64,000 bases of DNA from Cupriavidus sp. MP-37 (GCF_020618415.1 NZ_CP085345.1:62001-126000); one strand, 5' to 3'. Shown: positions 19,308 through 28,014, counted from the stretch's first letter. Numbers and translations: made by a program. Notes: a model not told the origin generated them from the letters alone.

Positions 19308-19395
19308 GTTTCAGGCCATGCTCCATGGCAACCACGTCCGCGCGAGCGGGCTTTTTTTTCGTCCGCAGCTTTCGGGCGTGGCCTGGCCCACTGGT

Positions 19396-21204
19396 TCAGC
19401 GTGCCGGCACCCCGTCGAGGTCCTGCGCCTCGCGCACGCAGTTGCGGCCCTCGGCCTTGGCGCGGTACATGGCCGCGTCGGCCGCGCCGAACAGGCGCTG
19501 CCAGTGGCTGGCGCCGCCATGGCCGACGGCCACGCCGAAGCTGGCGGTCACGCCAAGCTGCGTGGTGCCGGACAGGTAGACCGGCCGCGACGCGATCGCC
19601 GCGCGCAGCGTTTCGGCCAGCGCCGCGGCTGCGCCGGGCCGGCCGTGCGGCAGCCACAGCGCAAATTCCTCGCCGCCGAAGCGGGCCAGCACCCCCTCGG
19701 CCGGCACCAGCGCGCGCATCTGCGCGGCGATATTGCGCAACACCTGGTCGCCCGCCGCATGGCCGTGGCGGTCATTGATCTGCTTGAAGCGGTCGACGTC
19801 GACCAGCACCAGGCTGGCGGACTCGTGCGCGCCATACCGGGCCGCCACCAGTTCCAGCGCGCGCCGGTTCAGCAGGCCGGTGAGGCTGTCGGTGCGGGCT
19901 TGCTGCTCCAGCTGCGCGGTCAGCGCGGCGCGCTCGCGCAGCTTGCGGCGCAGGATCTCGATGGCATCGAACAGGCGCCGCATCTCGGCGGCCTGGCCCG
20001 TGCGATCAGCCTGCGCGGCGTCGTGCGCATGGCCGCGGTCCTCGGCCAGCGCAATCACCTCCGCCCGCGCGCGCAGCAGCGGCAGGAACACCGCGCGCCG
20101 CGCAAACACCAGCATGTAGCCCAGCACCGCGAGGATCAGCGCCGACGCGCCGCAAGCCGCCGCGAGCCGGCGCAGCGCGCGCTCGCGCGTGCTGGTGAAA
20201 TGCGCCACCACTTCGTCCAGGAACACGCTGCGCAGCCGCTCCAGCGGCTCCAGCGTGGGCACGTAGCGGTTGGTCAGTTCGGTGGGCGTCATCGAGTAGT
20301 TGCCGGACAGGCGCCCCTGCGCCACCAGGCTGTCGACCATGGCCACGCCGCGGCCGAAGAACTGGTGGCCGGCGTCGGCATAAGCCTGCTCGAGCGCGGG
20401 TGCCGCGCCGAACATGTTGTATGCCGGCCCGGCCAGTTGCCACAGCTCCAGCAGCCGTCCGCGCGAGCGCGTCGCGTCGACCAGGCTCTGCACCGGCATC
20501 GGCTGGCGCGCCGCCACCGGCGCCATGATCTGCGACGCCATGCGCCCGGCGTACTCGCGCAGGTCGCCCAGCATCTTGCCGGTCAGCGCGGGCGCGGCCA
20601 GGCCGTCATGGCAAGCGGAAAGCTCGCGCACCTGCCAGGCGATGGCCGGCTGCAGCGCGTCGACAACTTCGAACATGCCTGCGATGGCATGGCGGATCTC
20701 GTCCATGTCGCGCTGCTGCGGCGCGCGCGCGGCAAGGTCGTCGATCTCGGCGCGCGCCCGTGCCAGGCGCTCGCGCACGCGCTCGACCATCAGCGGCGGC
20801 AGGCGGTGGCTGTGCAGGCCGAAGGGGGCCGGCGTCGGCGCGGACAGCCGAGCCAGCGCGGCGTCGCTGCGGGCGCGGAATGCCTGCAGGCGCTCGCGCG
20901 CCGCGCTGTGGGGCGAGGGCGGCTCGCCCAGCACGCTGTTGGCCGGGCCGCGTTCGGCGGACAGCGTGTTGGCGGCGTCCAGCACGTCGCGGTACGCCGA
21001 GATGTCGTACAGGTTCTGACGGGCCGCGGCGAAGTCGCCGTACGAGGCGGCGATCACCAGTGCCGCCAGCACCACCGTGCACAGGCCGCCCACCGTGGTC
21101 GCCACCGCCAGCTTGCGCTGCAGGCTGCGGCGCGGTCCGTTGCCGGCGCTCGGCGCAGTGCCGTTGCCGGGATCAAGCTGTCGGGCGCGTTGCCGCAGGG
21201 CCAT
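19396..21204 (-). CDS. Membrane diguanylate cyclase (GGDEF)
   Basis: Cyclic-di-GMP synthase of 602 aa. An N-terminal helix (about 33-53) is followed by a periplasmic alpha-helical sensor (about 55-330) containing AANTLSAERGPANSVLGE, which resembles NIT-type helical sensors. A second helix (about 335-352), a linker and a C-terminal GGDEF domain with intact GGEEF near residue 508 follow. The RxxD inhibitory site is absent: PAEG occupies the position, so feedback inhibition by c-di-GMP may be lacking. GGAGA precedes the ATG. With the RTX adhesin locus at the start of the window, a biofilm link is possible but not shown. Confidence 0.9.
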   Translation of the reverse strand: MALRQRARQLDPGNGTAPSAGNGPRRSLQRKLAVATTVGGLCTVVLAALVIAASYGDFAAARQNLYDISAYRDVLDAANTLSAERGPANSVLGEPPSPHSAARERLQAFRARSDAALARLSAPTPAPFGLHSHRLPPLMVERVRERLARARAEIDDLAARAPQQRDMDEIRHAIAGMFEVVDALQPAIAWQVRELSACHDGLAAPALTGKMLGDLREYAGRMASQIMAPVAARQPMPVQSLVDATRSRGRLLELWQLAGPAYNMFGAAPALEQAYADAGHQFFGRGVAMVDSLVAQGRLSGNYSMTPTELTNRYVPTLEPLERLRSVFLDEVVAHFTSTRERALRRLAAACGASALILAVLGYMLVFARRAVFLPLLRARAEVIALAEDRGHAHDAAQADRTGQAAEMRRLFDAIEILRRKLRERAALTAQLEQQARTDSLTGLLNRRALELVAARYGAHESASLVLVDVDRFKQINDRHGHAAGDQVLRNIAAQMRALVPAEGVLARFGGEEFALWLPHGRPGAAAALAETLRAAIASRPVYLSGTTQLGVTASFGVAVGHGGASHWQRLFGAADAAMYRAKAEGRNCVREAQDLDGVPAR

Positions 21205-21456
21205 GCTGTCTCCACCCGGCTGCCAGTGGCCGGGCCATGCGTGAAAATTCTGTCAATCCCGACATTATTGACGAAAACGCTGCGGCACCTGTCCAAATCT
21301 TCCGCGATTCGCGCGGGCGACAGCGGCGCCGGCCCTTGCCCGGCAGGCTTTTCGCGGAGGCGCGCAGCCGAACATTTGCGGCTAACTCTGGCGGGGCATT
21401 TGACCTATGCTCAAGCTCATCGGGCAGGCATTTATAACGTCCCGAAGGTGGTTGCC

Positions 21457-22371
21457 ATGACGTTGGTCTTGTCATCATCGAGAGAGAGGGAGGCGGGGAC
21501 GAGCCCCGGATGGCACGGCTGTGCCGCGCATCCCGGCAGCGTCCGCCATCACCTGCATTACTGCGCCATGCTGGCCATGCTGATGTGTGCGCTGGCCCAC
21601 GCAGATGAAGCCTTGCCGGATTTCCACGGCGCTTCCGGCTCTGATCCACCGCTGCAGGCAAGACTGGCGCAAGCCGGTCCGGCGGAGCTGGCGCAGGTTG
21701 CCGGGCAGTTCGCCGACGGCGCCGAAGCGGGCGGCTGGATGGTCCAGCCGCTGGAGCCGGTGGTGGTCGAATACGCGGCGGTGTCCGCACCATCCCCATC
21801 TTCTTCCACATTGCCGCGCGCCCTCGGCGCCGGGCCCGATGACGATGCCCCGGGCCTCGCCGCGGTGGACCGCGAGACCGCGGCCATGCCCGAGCGTGCG
21901 CGCCGGCTGTCGCTGCATCTCGATGACATCACCACCGCCAGCGGCTTTGCCGACAACCGCGTGCGCACCATGGCGCTGGCGGTCGATGCCGTGGTGCCGC
22001 GCGCCGGCGGGCTGACCATCCAGCCGCGGCTGCAACTTGCCTACCAGCCCGGCATGAGCGCGGACCCGAACAAGTTGTCGCAGGCCATGCCCGGCGATGC
22101 CAGCGCCACCGGCATCGGTGTGCGCCTGTACGGCGCGCAGCCGACACGGCTGGCCGGCATCTATCCGTTCGTCGAGGCCGACTGGTGGCAAGAGAGCCGC
22201 AAGCAGGTCATCAATATCAACGGCACCAAGATCGATGCCGACCTGCTGCGCGGACTGTTCTCGTTCAATATCGGCGCGCATGGCAATACCAAGACCGGCG
22301 TCAAGCTGTGGTTCAAGGTCAGGGCGGGGCGCAACCCGAGCGGCACCGTCGGCGCGCGCTATCGCTGGTAG
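21457..22371 (+). CDS. Predicted outer-membrane/exported protein of unknown function
   Basis: Protein of 304 aa if it starts at 21457. An internal ATG at 21568 would begin with a short Sec-like signal (MLAMLMCALAHADEA), so the true start is uncertain. The C-terminal half has alternating beta segments (ALAVDAVV, TIQPRLQLAYQPG, IYPFVEADWW, FSFNIGAHGN, GVKLWFKVRAG) and ends in an aromatic residue, RYRW, like outer-membrane beta-barrels and autotransporter barrels. A central segment is Pro/Ser-rich. I recognise no specific family. It ends before a bidirectional terminator. Confidence 0.65.
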   Translation: MTLVLSSSREREAGTSPGWHGCAAHPGSVRHHLHYCAMLAMLMCALAHADEALPDFHGASGSDPPLQARLAQAGPAELAQVAGQFADGAEAGGWMVQPLEPVVVEYAAVSAPSPSSSTLPRALGAGPDDDAPGLAAVDRETAAMPERARRLSLHLDDITTASGFADNRVRTMALAVDAVVPRAGGLTIQPRLQLAYQPGMSADPNKLSQAMPGDASATGIGVRLYGAQPTRLAGIYPFVEADWWQESRKQVININGTKIDADLLRGLFSFNIGAHGNTKTGVKLWFKVRAGRNPSGTVGARYRW

Positions 22372-22418
22372 GGGTTGTTGGGGTGGTGGGGGCAGTCGCG
22401 CGCAAGGCGCGCGGCAAC

Positions 22419-22451
22419 AAAAAAGGGCTTCCGTTTCCGGAAGCCCTTTTT
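22419..22451. terminator. Bidirectional intrinsic terminator
   Basis: A 9-bp stem, GGGCTTCCG/CGGAAGCCC (22425-22446) with a 4-base loop, is flanked by six A on the left and five T on the right. It can stop both the upstream plus-strand gene and the minus-strand tRNA-Arg. Confidence 0.9.
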
Positions 22452-22464
22452 CTTTCTGCATAGG

Positions 22465-22541
22465 TGGCGCGGCTGGCAGGATTCGAACCCACGACCCCTT
22501 GGTTCGTAGCCAAGTACTCTATCCAACTGAGCTACAGCCGC
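22465..22541 (-). tRNA. tRNA-Arg (anticodon ACG)
   Basis: 77-nt tRNA read on the minus strand. The acceptor arms GCGGCTG and CAGCCGC pair over 7 bp, with an encoded CCA. The anticodon stem CTTGG/CCAAG encloses a loop with ACG. The D arm (GCTCAGTTGG) and T arm (GTTCGAATCC) are canonical. Confidence 0.97.
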
Positions 22542-22555
22542 ACACGAGAGGCGCA

Positions 22556-22583
22556 ATTGTATCGCAATTATTGATTTGCGCAA
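22556..22583 (-). promoter_or_regulatory. Promoter of tRNA-Arg
   Basis: On the minus strand TTGCGC (22583-22578), a 16-bp spacer and TACAAT (22561-22556) lie about 15 bp before the tRNA. Confidence 0.65.
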
Positions 22584-22621
22584 GCCCCCCGCCCAAAAAT
22601 CTTCATCGACCGCCGCCGGCT

Positions 22622-24319
22622 TCAGCCCGCGGCTTCCGACCACACGCCATCCGCCTCCTGGGCCTTGCCTTCGTCACGCAGCTTGAGCAGGTGCGCCAGC
22701 AGCGAGCGCTGCGCCACCGGGTGCATGCGCGGCGGCACATCGTCATAGACCCGCTGCACCAGTTCGCCGAGCGCAGCAGGGCCGAGTTCGCGCAGCGCGC
22801 CGGCGACCTTGGCCTCGCGCTGCAGGCGGTGCCGCACCAGGATGCGGATCGCGTCCTGCGGGCGCGCGATCAGGAAACCGTGCCCCGGCGCCAGCCACTC
22901 GAGGTCTTCTTCCTGCAGCGCCGCGAGCGAGTTCAGGTAGGCACGCATGTCGCCGTCGGGCGGCCCGATCACGACCGTCGATCCCTGCATCACGTGGTCG
23001 CCGGTGAAGAGGGTCTTCTCTTCCTCCAGCAGGTAGCACAAGTGGTTGGACGCATGGCCGGGGGTGTGGCAGACGCGCAGGGTACAGTCTTCCGCCAGGG
23101 CCAGGCGCTCGCCATGCTGCAGTTCGCGCTGCGGCGCGAAGGTGGCGTCCTGCCAGGGGCCGGCGGGTGCGGCGCGTCCCAGCACGGTGGCGCCGGTGGC
23201 GGCCTGCAACGCCGCCGCCGCGGGCGAATGGTCCAGGTGCGTATGCGTGGCGAGAATCCAGCGGATCGGGCCGGGCGCCGCTTCCAGGATGGCGCGTACA
23301 TGCTCGCCATCGTCCGGGCCCGGATCGATCACCGCCCATTCGTTGCGTGCGCCGCCGCCGACCAGGTAGGTATTGGTGCCCGGGCCGGTCATCACGCTGC
23401 CGTTGTTGGCGGTGACGCGCCATACCCGCTGCGACAACTGCACCGGCACGCCGGGTGCAAGCTCGTAGCGCCCGTGCACTTTGCCGTCGGGGTCGATGCG
23501 GCCGATCTCGGCGTAGCACGGCTCGTTCGGCATCACCGGGCGCACCCCGGCCGCGCCGGTAGCGAGCCGCGGCATGATGCAGGCGATGCCGCGCAACTGC
23601 GAGAAATAGGCAAAGCACGCGGCGGCGGTCTCGAACTGTGCGATCGAGCTCAGCGTTTTGCGCGTGACATGCATCATCGGCAGGCCGCTGGCAGGGTCGG
23701 CGGCGTCGGCCGGGCGCACCCAGCGGTGCTCCACGATCTCGGTGCCGTCAGGCACGGCCAGCTGGCCCTCGGGCGCGATGGCGACGAAGAAGCGGGTGTC
23801 GAAACGCTTGGGCAGGCCGGGCGGCGTCAGCCAGTAGCTGTGATAGGCCAGGCGGTCCGCCGCCAGGCGCAGGCCGAGCTGCTCGCAGGCGTGGGCCAGC
23901 CCGGGACCGCCGCGTTGCACGGCCTCGCGCAGCAGCGCCTGCTGCGCGGGGTCCAGCTCGTGCGGCGCGCGCAGGCGCCCTTGAGGGTCGCAGGCGAACA
24001 GCAGGCCGGCTTCTTCGAAGCATTCGCGCACCGCGGCGAGGTAGAAGTCCAGGCCGCTGGCCGGCAGGCCCAGGCGCTCGCTGGCGATGGCGTCATCGAG
24101 GCCGTGGGCGTGCGCGTGCAGGTGCCGGTCTTGCGCATCGAGGGTGCCGCCGGGAAAAACATAGGCGCCGCTGCTGCGGTCGTTGGCGCGTTCGACGCGG
24201 CGCACCAGCAGCACTTCCATGCCGCCGGGCGCGTCGCGCACCACCAGCAGGCTGGCGGCCGTGCGCAGCAGTGGCGTGGGGATGGCGGGGCGGTTGCCGC
24301 TTGTCTCTGTGGTTGTCAT
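22622..24319 (-). CDS. NUDIX hydrolase-metallo-beta-lactamase fusion protein
   Basis: Protein of 565 aa with two hydrolase domains. The N-terminal NUDIX domain (about 15-270) has FPGGTLDAQD separated from RECFEEAGLL by an insertion of about 30-40 residues, the split NUDIX box seen in NUDT19/RP2-like enzymes (some are CoA diphosphatases). The C-terminal part (about 300-565) is a metallo-beta-lactamase fold with the ligand motif THTHLDHS and the GPGTNTYLVG strand, like LACTB2-type hydrolases. The ATG at 24319 is chosen; an earlier in-frame TTG at 24373 would add 18 residues. The substrate is unknown. It stands alone on the minus strand. Confidence 0.82.
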   Translation of the reverse strand: MTTTETSGNRPAIPTPLLRTAASLLVVRDAPGGMEVLLVRRVERANDRSSGAYVFPGGTLDAQDRHLHAHAHGLDDAIASERLGLPASGLDFYLAAVRECFEEAGLLFACDPQGRLRAPHELDPAQQALLREAVQRGGPGLAHACEQLGLRLAADRLAYHSYWLTPPGLPKRFDTRFFVAIAPEGQLAVPDGTEIVEHRWVRPADAADPASGLPMMHVTRKTLSSIAQFETAAACFAYFSQLRGIACIMPRLATGAAGVRPVMPNEPCYAEIGRIDPDGKVHGRYELAPGVPVQLSQRVWRVTANNGSVMTGPGTNTYLVGGGARNEWAVIDPGPDDGEHVRAILEAAPGPIRWILATHTHLDHSPAAAALQAATGATVLGRAAPAGPWQDATFAPQRELQHGERLALAEDCTLRVCHTPGHASNHLCYLLEEEKTLFTGDHVMQGSTVVIGPPDGDMRAYLNSLAALQEEDLEWLAPGHGFLIARPQDAIRILVRHRLQREAKVAGALRELGPAALGELVQRVYDDVPPRMHPVAQRSLLAHLLKLRDEGKAQEADGVWSEAAG

Positions 24320-24589
24320 TGTGTCGGCATCGTGGGTTGTACGCGCGGCGCGCCGGGGGGCAAGGTCGGGCAAGGCCGGGCGCGGCCGCGTGCGCTAGTT
24401 TAGCCGCGTTCGCGGATTCGAAAGTCCGGGAAAGTCCGGGGAACGCCGGCGCCGCGGCTGCTGCCACGCGGGTCCGGGCAGGCGGCAACCCTGGTCGGGC
24501 TTTGGCTTTTCCGGCCACAGGCAGTAACCTGATAGCTCCGCTTCACTTTCCGGAGCGCCGCGCCGGCGCTCCCCTCGGAGGAGGTCCGC

Positions 24590-24967
24590 GTGATCCGTGC
24601 TTCTTACCTGTGCCTGACGGTTGCGTGCCTGGTGGCGGCTTGCGAGACGCCGCCGCAGCTGGCACCGCGCCCGGTGCCGCCGCCTGCCACCCGCATCACC
24701 GTCGACCCCCAGGCCATGTCACGGGCGGCATCGGCGGCCTGCGAGCCCGCGGTGGCGGAAGCGCTCCAGCGCCGCTATCCGCAACCGGGCAGCGTCATGC
24801 TGATGGCCGACCGCGAACAGTACTACCAGCGTCCCAACGCGCAGACCTCGGTCAACGGCGAAGGCGTGTTCGAGCCGGACGACAGCTCGTCCGCGATCGG
24901 CTTCCATTACGTCTGCCTGTACAACGCGCGCACCGGCAAGGTCGACGATGTCCAGATGCGGTACTGA
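24590..24967 (+). CDS. Small lipoprotein, hypothetical
   Basis: Secreted lipoprotein of 125 aa starting with GTG, supported by a strong GGAGGAGG five bases upstream. The signal peptide ends in a lipobox LVAAC, so Cys18 would be lipidated. A proline-rich linker follows (PPQLAPRPVPPP), then a globular part with two more cysteines (SAACEPAV and YVCLYN). No domain is recognised. It is isolated between the NUDIX fusion and the atoE operon. Confidence 0.75.
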   Translation: MIRASYLCLTVACLVAACETPPQLAPRPVPPPATRITVDPQAMSRAASAACEPAVAEALQRRYPQPGSVMLMADREQYYQRPNAQTSVNGEGVFEPDDSSSAIGFHYVCLYNARTGKVDDVQMRY

Positions 24968-25053
24968 CCCGCGCAGCCGCTCCACCGAAAATACGCGGCG
25001 CCGAAGCGCGTAACTATTGCGCTAAATAGCGGTAATCGCGGCTTCCCATTTCC

Positions 25054-25083
25054 TTGACCTACCGGTCGAACGGCCATTAGCAT
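25054..25083 (+). promoter_or_regulatory. Candidate promoter of the atoE operon
   Basis: TTGACC (25054-25059), an 18-bp spacer and TAGCAT (25078-25083). It lies upstream of the 7-2-7 palindrome and the atoE ATG. Confidence 0.45.
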
Positions 25084-25111
25084 AGCCACGCGCCGTTGCT
25101 AAGTTCGCATA

Positions 25112-25127
25112 TAGAACTGTAGTTCTA
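25112..25127. promoter_or_regulatory. Palindromic operator candidate upstream of atoE
   Basis: TAGAACT-GT-AGTTCTA is a perfect 7-2-7 inverted repeat, located after the predicted promoter and 38 bp before the atoE ATG. The size suits a dimeric repressor. No regulator gene is adjacent. Confidence 0.55.
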
Positions 25128-25164
25128 ATGGCGTAACATTAGCCGACTCTGAGACAAGGAAGTC

Positions 25165-26505
25165 ATGAACAAGATCGCCGGGTTCTTCACCGAACTCATG
25201 CGCCGGTACCTGCCGGATCCCTTTGTGTTTGCCATCGGCCTGACGCTGCTGACCATGGCGCTGGCGGTGCTGGTGCAGGGGCAGGCGGCCCCGGCGGTGA
25301 TCGCCAGCTGGGGCAAGGGCTTCTGGAACCTGCTGGCCTTCACCACGCAGATGGCCGTGATCCTGGCGATGGGCTACGTGCTGGCCACCGCGCCGCTGAC
25401 CGACCGCATGCTCGACCGCATCGTCGGCGCCGTGCATACGCCGCGCACGGCCATCATCGTCGCCACGCTGGTGGGCGGCATCGGCAGCTACCTGAACTGG
25501 GGCTTCGGGCTGGTCATCGGCGGCATCATCGCGAAGAAGCTGGCGCTGAAGGTCCGCGGCGTGCATTACCCGCTGATCATCGCTTCGGCATACAGCGGCT
25601 TCACCCTCTACGGGCTGGGCCTCTCGGCCAGCATCCCGGTGCTGATCTCGACCCCGGGGCATCCGATGGAAAAGGCGATGGGGGTGATCCCGCTGTCAGA
25701 GACCATCTTCTCGACGCCGATGCTGCTGACCAGCCTGGCGGTGATCGTCACGCTGCCGCTGCTCAATGCCTGGCTGCACCCGCGCCATCCGGCCGAAGTG
25801 GTCGAGATCCGCCGCGAGCAGGAACCGGCCCGGGCCGACGCCGGCCCGGGACACAGCATCGGCGGCGAGAACACGCTGGCCGGGCGCCTGAACAACAGCC
25901 GCATCCTGAGCCTGGCGATCGGGCTGTGCGGCATGGCCTATGCCGTCATCTACTTCACCCAGGGCGGCTCGCTCGACCTGAACCTGATCAACTTCCTGAT
26001 CCTGTTCGGCGGGGTGCTGCTGCTGGGCACGCCGGTCAACTACGTGGCCAAGCTCAACGAAGGCATCAAGACCATTTCCGGCATCATCCTGCAGTATCCG
26101 TTCTATGCGGGCATCATGGCGATCATGGCCGGCTCTGGGCTGGTGGATACCATCTCGCGCGTGTTCGTCGATATCGCCACGCCGCAGACGCTGCCGTTCT
26201 GGGGCCTGGTCAGTTCCTTCGTGATCAACTTCTTCGCGCCGTCCGGCGGCGGCCACTGGGTGATCCAGGGCCCGTTCATGGTCGACGCGGCCAAGGCCAT
26301 CAACAGCTCGGTCAGCCAGACCTCGATGTCGGTGATGCTCGGCAACGCCTGGAACGACCTGGTGCAGCCGTTCTGGATCCTGCCCGCGCTGGCGCTGTCG
26401 AAGCTGAACCTGAAGGACGTGATGGGCTACACCGTGATCATGATGTTCTGGGTAGGCCTGATCTATATCGCTGCGATGCTGATGTGGGGCGCGCAGATTG
26501 CCTGA
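25165..26505 (+). CDS. atoE: Short-chain fatty acid transporter, AtoE family
   Basis: Polytopic inner-membrane protein of 446 aa in the AtoE family of short-chain fatty acid permeases, with about ten to twelve hydrophobic helices. Conserved family stretches include YLPDPFVFAIGLTLLTMAL at the N-terminus, GSYLNWGFGLVIGG (about 111) and FFAPSGGGHWVIQGP (about 355). AAGGA precedes the ATG. It heads an operon with yciI-like, catC and pcaD genes. That company suggests the substrate may be an aromatic-pathway acid rather than acetoacetate, but this is inference. Confidence 0.88.
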   Translation: MNKIAGFFTELMRRYLPDPFVFAIGLTLLTMALAVLVQGQAAPAVIASWGKGFWNLLAFTTQMAVILAMGYVLATAPLTDRMLDRIVGAVHTPRTAIIVATLVGGIGSYLNWGFGLVIGGIIAKKLALKVRGVHYPLIIASAYSGFTLYGLGLSASIPVLISTPGHPMEKAMGVIPLSETIFSTPMLLTSLAVIVTLPLLNAWLHPRHPAEVVEIRREQEPARADAGPGHSIGGENTLAGRLNNSRILSLAIGLCGMAYAVIYFTQGGSLDLNLINFLILFGGVLLLGTPVNYVAKLNEGIKTISGIILQYPFYAGIMAIMAGSGLVDTISRVFVDIATPQTLPFWGLVSSFVINFFAPSGGGHWVIQGPFMVDAAKAINSSVSQTSMSVMLGNAWNDLVQPFWILPALALSKLNLKDVMGYTVIMMFWVGLIYIAAMLMWGAQIA

Positions 26506-26542
26506 CTTTGATGCCCGGCCGCAAGGCTGACAGGAGAAACGC

Positions 26543-26839
26543 ATGCCGTACCTGATCGAAACCGTCGACAAGCCCGACCACCAGCACGTGCGCCAGGCCA
26601 CCCGCGCCAGCCACCTGGACTACCTCGACGCCAACAAGGCGCTGCTGCTGGCCTGCGGCGCCAAGCTCAACGATGATGGCTCCGACGCCGGCGGCGGCGT
26701 CTATATCGTCGATGTCGACAGCCGCGAGGCCGCGCAGCGCTTTATCGACGCCGACCCGTTCGCCGCGGCGGGCCTGTTTGCCGAGGTGCGCATCGTGCGC
26801 TGGCGCAAGGCCTATCTCGACGGCACTTGCCGTCTGTAA
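26543..26839 (+). CDS. YciI-family protein
   Basis: Small protein of 98 aa with the YciI ferredoxin-like fold pattern: RQATRASHLDYLDAN near residue 18 (His and Asp of the putative active site), then GGVYIVDVDSREAAQRFIDAD and AEVRIVRWRKAY. Family members are often tied to aromatic or haloaromatic degradation, and the biochemical role of this branch is uncertain. AGGAG lies 6 bases before the ATG. It sits between atoE and catC on the same strand. Confidence 0.87.
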   Translation: MPYLIETVDKPDHQHVRQATRASHLDYLDANKALLLACGAKLNDDGSDAGGGVYIVDVDSREAAQRFIDADPFAAAGLFAEVRIVRWRKAYLDGTCRL

Positions 26840-26900
26840 AACGCGTCTGTAAACCGGGCCGCGCACGCTGCCCCATCGCCACCCAACTCCAGGAGACCCC

Positions 26901-27185
26901 ATGCTGTTCATGGCCGAAATGACCGTCAGGATTCCCGCATCGCTCGACCCGCAATTCGTCGAGCAGCTCAAGGCCGATGAAAAGGCCATGTCGCAGCGCC
27001 TGCAGCGCGAAGGCAAGTGGCGCCACCTGTGGCGCGTGGTGGGCCAGTACGCCAACGTCAGCATCTTTGACGTCAGCGACAATGATGAACTGCATACCTT
27101 GCTGACCGCGCTGCCGCTGTACCCGTACATGGAGATCAAGGTCACGCCGCTGGCCCAGCACGGTTCCGCCATCGCGCAGAACTGA
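26901..27185 (+). CDS. catC: Muconolactone delta-isomerase
   Basis: Cytoplasmic enzyme of 94 aa converting muconolactone to 3-oxoadipate enol-lactone in catechol (beta-ketoadipate) degradation. The N-terminal MLFMAEMTVRIP matches the family opening. The middle has WRVVGQYANVSIFDV, and LPLYPYMEIKVTPLAQH is the typical C-terminal stretch. The length is the family norm. AGGAG precedes the ATG. Its product is the substrate of the next gene's enzyme. No catA or catB is visible in the window. Confidence 0.93.
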   Translation: MLFMAEMTVRIPASLDPQFVEQLKADEKAMSQRLQREGKWRHLWRVVGQYANVSIFDVSDNDELHTLLTALPLYPYMEIKVTPLAQHGSAIAQN

Positions 27186-27234
27186 GCCGGACCGCTCCCG
27201 CCACGCCGCCCGTGATCCCTGACTGACCGACACC

Positions 27235-28014
27235 ATGCCCTTCGCCGATCTTCCCGACGTCCGCCTGCACTACCGCCTCGATGGCGCCGAGCACCTGCCG
27301 GTGCTGGTGCTGTCCAACTCCCTCGGCACCAGCCTGGACATGTGGGCCCCGCAGGTGGATGCCTTCAGCCAGCATTTCCGTGTGCTGCGCTACGACACGC
27401 GCGGGCATGGCCAGTCATCGGTGCCGCCCGGTCCCTACAGCATCGCGCAACTGGGCGGCGACGTGATCGGGCTGCTCGACCATCTTGGCATCGGCCAGGC
27501 CAGCTTCTGCGGCCTGTCGATGGGCGGCATCACCGGCATGTGGCTGGCGCTGAACCATGCGCCGCGGCTGCGCAAGCTGGTGCTGTGCAATACCGCGGCG
27601 TATATCGGCCCGCCCGAAAACTGGACCAACCGTGCCGCGGCGGTCGAGCGCGACGGCATGGCGTCGATCGCCGCGGCGGTGGTCGACAAGTGGCTGACCC
27701 CGGCCTACGCGGCCGCGCATCCGGAACTGGTGGGGTCGCTGCGCGCCATGCTCGGCGCCAGCCCGGCCGCGGGCTATGCCGCCAACTGCCTGGCGGTGCG
27801 CGACGCCGACCTGCGCGCCGAGGTCGGCGGCATCGCCATGCCCACGCTGGTGATTGCCGGCTCGGGCGACCTGCCGACGCCGCCGCGCGATGGCGTGTAT
27901 CTGGCGCAGACGATTCCCGGCGCGCACTACGTCGAGCTGGAAGCCGCGCATATCTCCAACCTGGAGCAGCCACAGGCCTTCGGCAAGGTCGTGCTCGATT
28001 TCCTGGCCCGCTGA
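27235..28014 (+). CDS. pcaD: 3-oxoadipate enol-lactonase
   Basis: Alpha/beta-hydrolase of 259 aa that opens 3-oxoadipate enol-lactone to 3-oxoadipate. The nucleophile elbow is FCGLSMGGITG (Ser near residue 88). The oxyanion region is LVLSNSLGTSLDMW near residue 25 and the catalytic His is in AAHISNLEQP near the C-terminus. The length and motifs match PcaD/CatD. It directly follows catC (49 bp), giving two consecutive steps. The ribosome-binding site is weak. Confidence 0.92.
   Translation: MPFADLPDVRLHYRLDGAEHLPVLVLSNSLGTSLDMWAPQVDAFSQHFRVLRYDTRGHGQSSVPPGPYSIAQLGGDVIGLLDHLGIGQASFCGLSMGGITGMWLALNHAPRLRKLVLCNTAAYIGPPENWTNRAAAVERDGMASIAAAVVDKWLTPAYAAAHPELVGSLRAMLGASPAAGYAANCLAVRDADLRAEVGGIAMPTLVIAGSGDLPTPPRDGVYLAQTIPGAHYVELEAAHISNLEQPQAFGKVVLDFLAR

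Noticed and set aside
19231..21456. Long plus-strand frame opposite the diguanylate cyclase
   Set aside because: Antisense to a complete GGDEF gene; no motif, and its start lies inside the tRNA-Leu. Only the 3' portion from 21457 resembles a protein.
19185..22541. tRNA-Leu and tRNA-Arg considered as integration sites for a mobile element
   Set aside because: No integrase, no duplicated tRNA 3' end and no compositional break were seen around either tRNA.
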